Positions 25,679-33,858 of a stretch of DNA of 64,000 nucleotides are shown in pieces; the first letter of the stretch is position 1, and each line of letters begins with the position of its first letter. The DNA is from Rhodopseudomonas telluris (GTDB lineage: Bacteria; Pseudomonadota; Alphaproteobacteria; Rhizobiales; Xanthobacteraceae). The DNA is taken from positions 806,001-870,000 of the forward strand of contig NZ_JBHLWM010000008.1 in assembly GCF_042432815.1 (NCBI RefSeq). The letters are read 5' to 3'. The position numbers and the translations under genes are program-made. The notes beneath the pieces were generated by a model. The model had not been told where the DNA came from. It did no database searches and was given only the letters and a program-made list of their open reading frames with translations.

Positions 25679-26824
25679 GTGGTTGAGATGCCCCCTTCGC
25701 CGGAGCAGCCATTGCGGATCGTCCACGCGGTGCGCGCGCCCGTTGGCGGAATCATCCGACATATTCTCGATCTCGCCAACGGCCAGGCCGACCGCGGTCA
25801 TCACGTCGCGCTGATCACCGACAGCCTCACAGGCGGCGAGCGGGCCACAGCGGCGCTCGCCGAGATCGCGCCACGGCTCAAGCTCGGCGTGTATCGGATG
25901 CCGATCCGGCGTGAACCGTCGCCAGGCGATCTGTGGATGTGGGGACGTTTCGCGCGGCTCATCGCCGAGCTGAAGCCCGATGTGTTGCACGGCCACGGCG
26001 CAAAGGCCGGCGTTTTCATGCGGCTGGTGCCGAAGCCGCCGCATGCGATCCGGGTCTATACGCCGCACGGCGGCTCGCTGCACTACCCGACCTCGACCGT
26101 CAAGGGCCAGATCTATAGCCGCATGGAGCGGCTCCTGATGAATCGCACCGAACTGTTTCTGTTCGAGAGCGAATTCGCGCGCGCCACCTACGAACGGATG
26201 ATCGGCAAACCGGAAGGCCTGGTCCGCTGCGTCTTCAATGGCGTCACCGCCGGTGAATTCGATCCGATCCGACCGGCCGAGGACGCGACGGACGTCGCCT
26301 ATGTGGGCGAATTCCGCAAGATCAAGGGCGCCGACCTGCTGATCGACGCGATCGCCCGGCTCCGTGAGCAGGGCCGCGCGCTGACCCTCACGCTCGGCGG
26401 TGACGGCGAGGAAACCCAGGCGCTGCGCGCGCAGGTCAAGCAGTTGGGCCTGATCGAAGCCGTGCGCTTCAGCGGGCACGTGAAGGCGCGCAGCGGTTTC
26501 GCCCGCGGCCAGCTCCTGGTGGTGCCGTCCCGCGGCGACTCGATGCCCTATGTGGTGATCGAGGCCGCCGCCGCCGGCGTACCGATGGTTGCGGCGAATG
26601 TCGGCGGAATCCCGGAGATCTTCGGCCCCGAACACGCCGCCGCGCTGTTCGCCCCGAACAAACCCGGCGCAATGGCTGCGGCGATCCGGTCCGCGCTGGA
26701 CGACTTGCCGGCGGCGCGCGAGCGGGCGCGGCTTCTGCGCGAGCGGATCTTTCTGCACTTCTCCCAGAAGGCGATGGTCGAGGGCGTGCTGGCCGGATAC
26801 CGGGCTGCCTTCGAACAACCCTGA
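25679..26824 (+). CDS. Glycosyltransferase family 4
   Basis: A 381-residue GT-B enzyme predicted to add a sugar to a lipid-linked exopolysaccharide intermediate at the cytoplasmic face. The N-terminal half carries RAPVGGIIRHILDLANGQADRGH (glycine-rich loop), DVLHGHGAKAG and YTPHGGSLHYP. The C-terminal half carries VGEFRKIKGADLLIDAI and the nucleotide-sugar E-x(7)-E-like region DSMPYVVIEAAAAGVPMVAANVGGIPEI. The frame begins at GTG 25679; ATG 25688 is an equally good start and neither has a clear Shine-Dalgarno. The sugar-phosphate transferase follows 104 bases downstream. Confidence 0.87.
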   Translation: MVEMPPSPEQPLRIVHAVRAPVGGIIRHILDLANGQADRGHHVALITDSLTGGERATAALAEIAPRLKLGVYRMPIRREPSPGDLWMWGRFARLIAELKPDVLHGHGAKAGVFMRLVPKPPHAIRVYTPHGGSLHYPTSTVKGQIYSRMERLLMNRTELFLFESEFARATYERMIGKPEGLVRCVFNGVTAGEFDPIRPAEDATDVAYVGEFRKIKGADLLIDAIARLREQGRALTLTLGGDGEETQALRAQVKQLGLIEAVRFSGHVKARSGFARGQLLVVPSRGDSMPYVVIEAAAAGVPMVAANVGGIPEIFGPEHAAALFAPNKPGAMAAAIRSALDDLPAARERARLLRERIFLHFSQKAMVEGVLAGYRAAFEQP

Positions 26825-26928
26825 GTCGGCAGTTGCGCTAACGTTTTCTTGCCATTTTACGTTTAACTGCATGGCGGGGGTGTCTGCGTGCGGCTTTGTC
26901 GCGCGCGATGTGACAATGGAATCGCGAC

Positions 26929-28479
26929 GTGGAACCGATCAGCGCACGCGCCATGATCGAAGCCGCCGCAACTGCGGCAGCTCCTGACCCGAACCGCCCG
27001 ATGGTGGAGCGGCGCAAGCGGCTGTCGCCTGCTGCGCTCGCGGTCGCCAATCAGAAGGTGCCTCCCGCTTACTCGTCGATCGTGATCACCGGTCTGGTCC
27101 GGCTGGTCGAATTCGTGTTGATCGCGACCGTCGGCATTGTCCTGTATCTCGGCTATGTCGCCCGGCACGACGGCGTGCATTGGGAATACATCGTGGCCAT
27201 CCTCGGGATGACGGTGGCCGCGCTGATCGGCTTTCAGGCGGCCGACCTGTATGAAGTCCAGGTGTTTCGCCGTACGCTGAACCAGATGACGCGCATGATC
27301 TCAGCGTGGACGTTGGTGTTCCTGCTGTTCATCGGTGCCTCGTTCTTCGCCAAGCTTGGAGGCGAAGTCTCCCGGGTTTGGCTGTCGTCGTTCTTCCTGC
27401 TCGGACTTGGCGTGCTCATCGTCGAGCGCCTCATTCTGCGCAACCTGGTGCGGCACTGGGCCCGTCAGGGTCGACTGGACCGCCGCACCATCATCGTCGG
27501 CGCCGATGAGAACGGCGAGAAGCTGATCCGCGCACTCAACGCTCAGCAGAACGACGATTCCGACATCCGCGTGCTGGGGGTGTTCGACGATCGCAACGAT
27601 GGCCGCTCGCTCGACACCTGCGCCGGTAGCCCGAAGCTCGGCAAGATCGACGATATCCTCGAATTTGCCCGCCGCACGCGCGTGGATCTTGTGCTGTTCG
27701 CACTGCCGATCTCGGCCGAGACGCGCATCCTGCAGATGCTCAACAAGCTCTGGGTGCTGCCGGTCGACATCCGGCTCTCGGCCCACACCAACAAGCTGCG
27801 CTTCCGTCCCCGCGCCTATTCCTACGTCGGCAACGTGCCGACGCTCGACGTGTTCGAGGCGCCGATTACCGACTGGGATCAGGTGATGAAGCAGCTGTTC
27901 GACCGCGTGGTCGGCGGACTGATCCTGCTCGCCGCAGCCCCGGTGATGGCGCTGGTGGCGCTGGCGGTGAAGCTCGACAGCCCAGGTCCGGTGTTGTTCC
28001 GACAGAAACGGTTCGGCTTCAACAACGAGCGGATCGACGTCTTCAAATTCCGTTCGATGTATCACCATCAGGCAGACCCCACCGCCTCGAAAGTCGTCAC
28101 CAAGAACGATCCGCGCGTCACCCGCGTCGGCAAGTTCATCCGTCGCACCAGCCTCGACGAACTGCCGCAGCTGTTCAACGTGGTGTTCAAGGGCAATCTG
28201 TCGCTGGTCGGGCCGCGCCCGCACGCGGTCCAGATGAAGCTGCAGAGCCGGCTGTTCGACGACGCCGTCGATGGCTACTTCGCCCGTCATCGCGTCAAGC
28301 CGGGCATCACCGGCTGGGCCCAGATCAACGGCTGGCGCGGCGAGATCGACAACGAAGAAAAAATTCAGAAGCGCGTCGAATTCGACCTGTACTACATCGA
28401 GAACTGGTCGGTGCTGTTCGACCTCTTCATCCTGCTGAAGACGCCGTGGGCGTTGCTCAAGGGCGAGAACGCGTACTGA
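26929..28479 (+). CDS. Undecaprenyl-phosphate sugar-1-phosphate transferase (WcaJ/ExoY family)
   Basis: Starts exopolysaccharide repeat-unit synthesis by moving a hexose-1-phosphate from a UDP-sugar to undecaprenyl phosphate. The 516 residues have four N-terminal helices (about 50-165), a CoA_binding_3 Rossmann region (RTIIVGADENGEKLIRAL), a fifth hydrophobic segment near 330 (VVGGLILLAAAPVMALVALAV) and the catalytic bacterial transferase domain. That domain holds GPVLFRQKRFGFNNE, FKFRSMY, RTSLDELPQLFNV, LSLVGPRPHA and KPGITGWAQINGWRGE. The length and five-helix plan fit the WcaJ type. The start GTG 26929 is uncertain; ATG 26953 is an alternative. Confidence 0.9.
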   Translation: MEPISARAMIEAAATAAAPDPNRPMVERRKRLSPAALAVANQKVPPAYSSIVITGLVRLVEFVLIATVGIVLYLGYVARHDGVHWEYIVAILGMTVAALIGFQAADLYEVQVFRRTLNQMTRMISAWTLVFLLFIGASFFAKLGGEVSRVWLSSFFLLGLGVLIVERLILRNLVRHWARQGRLDRRTIIVGADENGEKLIRALNAQQNDDSDIRVLGVFDDRNDGRSLDTCAGSPKLGKIDDILEFARRTRVDLVLFALPISAETRILQMLNKLWVLPVDIRLSAHTNKLRFRPRAYSYVGNVPTLDVFEAPITDWDQVMKQLFDRVVGGLILLAAAPVMALVALAVKLDSPGPVLFRQKRFGFNNERIDVFKFRSMYHHQADPTASKVVTKNDPRVTRVGKFIRRTSLDELPQLFNVVFKGNLSLVGPRPHAVQMKLQSRLFDDAVDGYFARHRVKPGITGWAQINGWRGEIDNEEKIQKRVEFDLYYIENWSVLFDLFILLKTPWALLKGENAY

Positions 28480-28510
28480 AACTCTTCTTTTCCGCCGCCC
28501 TCTCCGCGAG

Positions 28511-28657
28511 TCATTCCGGGGCGCGCGTGGCGCGAACCCGGAATCCATACGCTGTAGCGTCAGCTATAGCGCTTGGAGGTCGTTACCCTAGTGCACGATC
28601 GCAAACGCGGGGGTTATGGATTCCGGGTTCGCGAGCTGCGCTCGCGCCCCGGAATGA
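28511..28657. repeat. Palindromic intergenic repeat, family B (copy 1)
   Basis: An inverted pair. The left arm TCATTCCGGGGCGCGCG...GAACCCGGAATCCATA faces the right arm TTATGGATTCCGGGTTCGCG...GCGCCCCGGAATGA. A second copy is at 49591-49738 with the same arm ends but a different centre. It fills the space between the sugar transferase and the convergent DUF169 gene. Such elements are, as I recall, abundant in Bradyrhizobium and Rhodopseudomonas. Confidence 0.75.
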
Positions 28658-28671
28658 CGACCGAGAGGCTG

Positions 28672-29463
28672 TTACTTCCCATACGATACGTCCATGCCCG
28701 CCCGCACGTCCGCCTGGATGCCGTAGGGCGGGATCGGGTAGCGGAGGCCGTTCTTGGCGAGCTGCTTCATCCCGTCGATCGCCTTGGCGAGATGGGCGGG
28801 TTTTAGCGCCATCAGCATCTCCTCGTCCGGCACGCCGCCGTAGCGGCGTTCGGCGAAGCAGGGCAGCGACAGGCTCGGCTCGCCGGTGGCGAGCGCCCTA
28901 CCCCAACTGTCGGCGCAAGCGGTCTCGCCGACCACGCCCCAGTCGAACTTCTTGTAACCGACATACTGCAGGCCGTTGATCAGGATGATCATCTGCCCGG
29001 GCGTCGCATAGACGAGGCAGATGTCCGGCGGATCGAGCCGACCGCTCGCGAGCGGCGACACCGCCATCGCCTGATACTGGCCGAAGGGAACGACGTCGAG
29101 CGCGTGCTGGCGCTTGGCGGCGTCCTCCGCTGTGCCGTGCCAGACGCCGACATAGGATTGGCCGGACAGCCACTGCTCGTCTTGCGGCGCCAGCCCGATC
29201 ACTGCGCGGCACTGCGCGCCGACGAGATCGGCGGCGGTGATGCCGACGGTCCAGCCGAGCCGTGACGCCATGCTGACGATCTGGTCCGTGGTGTGAATCG
29301 CATTCGGCCGACGGATCTTCGGGATCGCCTCCATCTCGGCGGCAGTGGCGAACATCTTCATGCCGATGACGGTGGTCTTCAGCCGCAGCAGCGCGTTGAG
29401 GTCCGCGACCATCGCGGCGTAGTCGATCGACTGCGGCGGCTCCGGCGTCATTCCATCAGACAT
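28672..29463 (-). CDS. DUF169 family protein
   Basis: A 263-residue soluble protein of the DUF169 (COG2043) family, function unknown. Conserved pieces are RLKTTVIGMKMFATAAEMEA near residue 28, ITAADLVGAQCRAVIGL with the family cysteine, ICLVYATPGQMIILINGLQY, and GETACADSWGRALATGEPSLSLPCFAERRYGG with three further cysteines. Cysteine content hints at metal or cofactor binding. The start ATG at 29463 lies inside the end of kup (eight-base overlap), so it is read from the kup transcript and may serve in the same physiology. Confidence 0.8.
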   Translation of the reverse strand: MSDGMTPEPPQSIDYAAMVADLNALLRLKTTVIGMKMFATAAEMEAIPKIRRPNAIHTTDQIVSMASRLGWTVGITAADLVGAQCRAVIGLAPQDEQWLSGQSYVGVWHGTAEDAAKRQHALDVVPFGQYQAMAVSPLASGRLDPPDICLVYATPGQMIILINGLQYVGYKKFDWGVVGETACADSWGRALATGEPSLSLPCFAERRYGGVPDEEMLMALKPAHLAKAIDGMKQLAKNGLRYPIPPYGIQADVRAGMDVSYGK

Positions 29464-31360
29464 TGATCTGCATCCCCACTTCGACCGCGCGTCCGGTCGG
29501 GATCCGAAAATAGAGGCTCGCATCGTCGGCCCACTTCGCCATGTTGGCAAACAGCAGGCTCTGCCAGCGCGGCATCTCCGACGGCGTCGCCGGCCGGATG
29601 ACCCGGCGCGACAAGAAGAACGACGTGTTCATGATGTCGAAATTGAAGTCACGCCCCTGGCAGCCGGCGATACCCTTCGGCACGTTGGGGCTTTCCATGT
29701 AGCCGAAGCGCAGCGTCATCCGCGAAAACCGGTCATTGACGATTTCGGTGCTGGATCGCTCATGCTCGGGGACGCGCGGCACATCTTCGGTGATCACGCT
29801 GAGAATCACATTCTTTTCATGAAGCACTTTGTTGTGCTTGAGATTGTGCATCAGCGAGGTCGGCGTCGAGTTCGGCGAGCCTGTCAGAAACACCGCGACG
29901 CCGCGCACGCGACTGATCGACGACGATCCTGAGATCGAGGCGATAAAGTCGTTGAGATTGACTTCCTCACGGACAGTCTTGCGGGCGACGATCTTGCTGC
30001 CGCGCCGCCAGGTAATCATCACCGCCATCAGCCCGCCGCCGATCAGCAGCGGAATCCAGCCGCCCTCGAAGATCTTCAGCATGTTGGCCATCAGGAAGAT
30101 CAGATCGACAGCGATGAACGGCGCGATCACGAGCGCGGCGACGGCGGCAGACCAGTGCCAGCATTTGCGCATCACGAAATACGCCATGATGCTGGTGATC
30201 ACCATCGTGCCCGTCACCGCGATCCCGTAAGCCGAGGCCAGCGCGCTCGAGGATTTGAATGCGAAGACCAGATACAGCACGGCGATCAGCAGCAGCCAGT
30301 TGACGCGTGGAATGTAGATCTGGCCTTTCTCCGTCTCCGAGGTGCGGCGGATATCCATCCGTGGCAGCAGGCCGAGCTGGATCGCCTGCTGGGTCAGCGA
30401 ATAGGCGCCGGAAATCACCGCCTGGCTGGCGATGATCGTCGCCGCGGTGGCGAGGCCGACCATCGGCAACAGCGCCCACTCGGGAAACAGGAAGAAGAAC
30501 GGATTTTCCAGCCGCTCGGGATGATGCAGCAACATCGCGCCCTGCCCGAGATAGCAGAGTGCCAACGCCGGAAACACCACGATGAACCACGCCACCCGTA
30601 TCGGCTTGCGGCCGAAATGCCCCATATCTGCATACAGGGCTTCGGCGCCGGTGACGGTGAGGAACACAGCGCCCAGGGCGATCAGGCCCGCGCGGCCGTG
30701 ATGCAGCAGGAAGTCGATGCCGTAGAGCGGATTGATCGCGTTCAGCACGCTGAGATCGCTCGCGAGATTCATGACGCCGCCGACCGCCATCACGCCGAAC
30801 CACAGCAGCATGATTGGACCGAACCACGCCGCGACCGCAGCCGTGCCGCGGAACTGCACGACGAACAGGCCGATGAGGATCGCCATCGCCAGCGGCAGGA
30901 TGAACGGATCGAACGCCGGCTCGACCAGCTTCAAACCCTCGACCGCCGATAGCACCGAGATCGCCGGGGTGATGATCGCGTCGCCGTAGAACAGCGCCGC
31001 ACCGGCCATGCCCAGCAGTGAGATCGCCGCGAAGCGCCGGTGCATCACGTGCTGCAGCAGCGCCATCAAGGTCAGCGTGCCGCCTTCGCCGTGGTTGTCG
31101 GCCCGCATGATCAGCAGCACGTATTTGAGCGTGACGATGACGATCAGTGTCCACAGAACCAGGGACATCACCCCCAGCACCATCGCAGGGGTCAGCGCTC
31201 CGCCGGCCGAGGCCGCCGTCAGGCTCTCCTTCAGCGCATAAAGCGGGCTGGTGCCGATGTCGCCATAAACGATGCCGATGGAACCCAACGATAGCGTCAG
31301 GAATGAGCTTGGCCGATGCGTCGGTGTTGCGGTCGGCGGCGCGATGACGGCATCACTCAT
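29456..31360 (-). CDS. kup: Kup-type potassium uptake protein (first copy)
   Basis: Potassium/proton symporter of the inner membrane, 634 aa, with about 12 helices followed by a cytoplasmic C-terminal domain of about 160 residues. The signature LGSIGIVYGDIGTSPLYALKE lies at residues 26-46. GDAIITPAISVLSAVEGLK is near 125, and GHFGRKPIRVAW and LGQGAMLLHHPE follow. The C-terminal region keeps RVRGVAVFLTGSPNSTPTSL. It differs throughout from the second Kup at 53024-54886, so this is an old paralogue pair rather than a recent duplication. It is co-transcribed with DUF169. Confidence 0.94.
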   Translation of the reverse strand: MSDAVIAPPTATPTHRPSSFLTLSLGSIGIVYGDIGTSPLYALKESLTAASAGGALTPAMVLGVMSLVLWTLIVIVTLKYVLLIMRADNHGEGGTLTLMALLQHVMHRRFAAISLLGMAGAALFYGDAIITPAISVLSAVEGLKLVEPAFDPFILPLAMAILIGLFVVQFRGTAAVAAWFGPIMLLWFGVMAVGGVMNLASDLSVLNAINPLYGIDFLLHHGRAGLIALGAVFLTVTGAEALYADMGHFGRKPIRVAWFIVVFPALALCYLGQGAMLLHHPERLENPFFFLFPEWALLPMVGLATAATIIASQAVISGAYSLTQQAIQLGLLPRMDIRRTSETEKGQIYIPRVNWLLLIAVLYLVFAFKSSSALASAYGIAVTGTMVITSIMAYFVMRKCWHWSAAVAALVIAPFIAVDLIFLMANMLKIFEGGWIPLLIGGGLMAVMITWRRGSKIVARKTVREEVNLNDFIASISGSSSISRVRGVAVFLTGSPNSTPTSLMHNLKHNKVLHEKNVILSVITEDVPRVPEHERSSTEIVNDRFSRMTLRFGYMESPNVPKGIAGCQGRDFNFDIMNTSFFLSRRVIRPATPSEMPRWQSLLFANMAKWADDASLYFRIPTGRAVEVGMQINV

Positions 31361-31543
31361 GGAAAGGGTCCTCGAATAGCAGCATCATTGTTTGCGTCAG
31401 CTATATTTCAAGACGATGCTCGTGAGTATCACCTCGCGCTGCTACCTGGCAGAAACGCCTCTGAACCCGTGGAAGATGAATGGATCTTTATGGGTCCCTT
31501 ATGGCTCGCGCTGCGTGCAGGTCATCGGGCCCCCACAACCAGA

Positions 31544-32512
31544 CTACCCCAGCTTCCAGCCGACCTCCGTCGCGAAACTTTGATAGAAATCGAGTTCATA
31601 GGCTCGCTCCGGGGTCGACCGCACGCGCTGATCGAGCAGGTGTGCGTCGTCGCCGACCAGGATGCGCCAGCACTCCGCGCGGACACCGTCCAGAATAACG
31701 CGCGCCGCCGCGGCGGCACTGGTCGGCGCGTCCTCGCGGAAACTGCGTGCACGCTCCCGGGCCATCGCGCGGATGTCATCGTCCGACAGTTGCCCTTCAG
31801 CGATGCCGCCTGCGCGCATCCGGACGCGTGCAGCCGCAATCTCGTCGGCGCTGAGGTCTTCGCCGGCATCCCCGACCTGGATTTTGCGCGAGTTTGCGAC
31901 GATCGAGGTGCCGATGTGCCCGGGCATCACAACAGAGCATTTCACGTGCGACGCGTTGAGCCGCAGGTCGGCGATCAGCGCTTCGGAGAAACCCTTTACG
32001 GCGAACTTCGCGGCGCTGTAGGCGGTGTGCGGCGTGGTCGGACCGATCGACGCCCAGAAGCCGTTGACGCTCGAGGTGTTGACGATATGCCCCTCGTCGG
32101 CCGCGATCAGCATCGGCAGGAAGATCCGCGTGCCGAGATAGACGCCGCCCCAGCAGATGTTGAAGGTGCGCTCCCATTGCTCGCGGCTGTTGGTGATCAT
32201 GCTGCCGCCGCCACCGATCCCGGCATTATTGAAAAGGAGATGGATGTGTTCGGTGCGGTGCTGCGCCGCGACCTCGTCGCGGAAGCGGCTCATTTGGGAT
32301 TCGAGCGCGACATCGGCGATGTGGGTCGTGACCCGCAATCCCTGCGGCAGCCCGTCGGCTTCACACAGTTCCCTGGTTTCGGCCATCGCTTCCGCAGAGA
32401 CGTCGCACAGCGCCACATGACAGCCTTCGGCGACGAGTTGACGGGCGAGCTCACGCCCCATCCCGGTGCCGCCGCCCGTGATCACGGCAATCTTGCTGGC
32501 AAAGTCCCTCAT
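31544..32512 (-). CDS. Short-chain dehydrogenase/reductase
   Basis: A 322-residue SDR, longer than the classical 250 because of a C-terminal extension (residues 210-322). The cofactor motif ITGGGTGMGRELARQL lies near residue 10, CDVSAE follows strand 2, NNAGIGGGG near 90, Ser in NTSSVNGFWAS, and Tyr/Lys in TAYSAAKFAVKGF near 165. GGAG lies eight bases before the ATG at 32512. It resembles the SDRs often found near steroid or fatty-acid metabolism genes, but no neighbour supports a pathway here; a stand-alone gene. Confidence 0.85.
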   Translation of the reverse strand: MRDFASKIAVITGGGTGMGRELARQLVAEGCHVALCDVSAEAMAETRELCEADGLPQGLRVTTHIADVALESQMSRFRDEVAAQHRTEHIHLLFNNAGIGGGGSMITNSREQWERTFNICWGGVYLGTRIFLPMLIAADEGHIVNTSSVNGFWASIGPTTPHTAYSAAKFAVKGFSEALIADLRLNASHVKCSVVMPGHIGTSIVANSRKIQVGDAGEDLSADEIAAARVRMRAGGIAEGQLSDDDIRAMARERARSFREDAPTSAAAAARVILDGVRAECWRILVGDDAHLLDQRVRSTPERAYELDFYQSFATEVGWKLG

Positions 32513-32729
32513 TGCCGCGTCTCCCATCGCTGTTTTTGTCGCGCCGCGGTTCGAGCCGCAGCTTGGCATCAGCATAGAGGGCGCAGCGCCGGCAAGTCCA
32601 TCGCCCGGCTCATGCGATCCCGCCGAGGCGCCGTTCGTCGTCAGGTGCGTTCCTGACAGCTCCGCTGCTTCCGCACCCCGCGGAATCGGCCTAAACTCGT
32701 GCTTTCATTGGTGTTCGAGGAGCGTGACC

Positions 32730-33047
32730 ATGCTGGCAGCCACCTTTCAGACCGCGGCTTTCCTGTTCCTGCTGCTGGTCGCGCTTCTGGTCGTTGCAGT
32801 CTTCATCGCGTTCACGGCTCCGCCGGTCGGCAAGCTGCCGCGCCCGGGCCTGACCACCGTGCTGCTGTATCTCGCCGCCGAACTTGCCGCATTGGTCGTT
32901 GCTGTCTGGCTCGTGGTGCAGGTCAGCGAGCTGGAATTGCTGCCGGTGCTGATCGCGCTGGCGATCGCCGCAGTGGTGTTCGCACCGCAGCTCGTCGCCA
33001 GGATCCCGCTGCCCGCGGTGGTGACCGGCTTCCTCGGCAAGAGATAG
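32730..33047 (+). CDS. Small three-helix membrane protein
   Basis: A 105-residue protein of three hydrophobic segments: FLFLLLVALLVVAVFIAFTA, VLLYLAAELAALVVAVWLVVQV and LLPVLIALAIAAVVFAPQLVA. It lacks motifs I recognise. The start ATG at 32730 lies soon after GAGGAGCGTG. A good hairpin terminator follows at 33126. Function unknown. Confidence 0.7.
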   Translation: MLAATFQTAAFLFLLLVALLVVAVFIAFTAPPVGKLPRPGLTTVLLYLAAELAALVVAVWLVVQVSELELLPVLIALAIAAVVFAPQLVARIPLPAVVTGFLGKR

Positions 33048-33125
33048 TCGAAGAGATAGCCAACGCCACAACCCGCTTCAGCCAGTCGATCGGCTGACGG
33101 GCACTCCCCGGCTTGGTTCTGACAG

Positions 33126-33146
33126 CCGCCCTCCTCGCGAGGGCGG
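33126..33146 (+). terminator. Rho-independent terminator
   Basis: CCGCCCTC-CTCGC-GAGGGCGG followed by TTTGTTGTTC on the plus strand, about 80 bases after the stop of the small membrane protein gene ending at 33047. Stem and T-run are both good. Confidence 0.8.
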
Positions 33147-33190
33147 TTTGTTGTTCGAGGGCCTTCCGACGCGCTGCAGTCTCTCGGATG

Positions 33191-33616
33191 TCAGCGACGC
33201 ACCCGGCCGATCGTGCCGGCGACGATCTGCATCGCGACGCCCGCGAGCCAGCCGGCCAAAATCAGGCCGGTCCATGCCAGATGCGGTTCGAGATGCAGCA
33301 CCACCATGATGACGGATGTGAACGCGGCCAGCGTCGCGCAGAACGTGCCGACCGCGCTGAGGAATTCAGCGGCGTCGACCTTGCCGCGGTTATGCGGGTC
33401 GCCGTTCTCGCCGTGGAATGGCAGCGGCGGAATGTCGATGCCGAGATAAAAACCGATAGTCCCCACGACCATCATCGCCAGCAGGAATGCAACGGTCGTC
33501 AGCGCCCCGATGCTGGTGCCGACATGAGCGCCGACGAACAGTCCGCACGCCGCGCCGGCCAGTGCCAGGCCGCAGCGCTCGAGAATGTGGGCCGCCTTAC
33601 GCACCCGCAGCCGCAT
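33191..33616 (-). CDS. Four-helix membrane protein, unknown function
   Basis: A 141-residue protein with four hydrophobic segments: GLALAGAACGLFVGAHVG, TTVAFLLAMMVVGTIGFYLGI, AVGTFCATLAAFTSVIMVVLHL and GLILAGWLAGVAMQIVAGTI. A polar loop (HGENGDPHNRGKVDAAEF) lies in the middle. AGGAG precedes the ATG at 33616. No family recognised. The following 240 bases up to the receptor gene carry no convincing gene. Confidence 0.7.
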   Translation of the reverse strand: MRLRVRKAAHILERCGLALAGAACGLFVGAHVGTSIGALTTVAFLLAMMVVGTIGFYLGIDIPPLPFHGENGDPHNRGKVDAAEFLSAVGTFCATLAAFTSVIMVVLHLEPHLAWTGLILAGWLAGVAMQIVAGTIGRVRR

Positions 33617-33858
33617 CGATCGAACTCTCCTGACGGCGTGAAGGCCGTAACGGCTAAGCTAGTGCACGATCCCCGAACGGAACACCCATTTGGAGATCCC
33701 TCCTCTATATGACATTTCGATAAATCGGAAAAGCCGCCGCGCACCCCGGCAAACGCCCAGCCCCCGTCGAATTCGATCGGTGGACCGAGCCCGAGTTCCT
33801 CCACCCTCCCTGCCGTGGAGGCGCGCCGAAACCGCGACACGCCCCCGCCAGGTCCTGG

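Noticed and set aside
33499..33840. Minus-strand frame upstream of the four-helix membrane protein
   Set aside because: It overlaps that gene in another frame, and its sequence is not protein-like.
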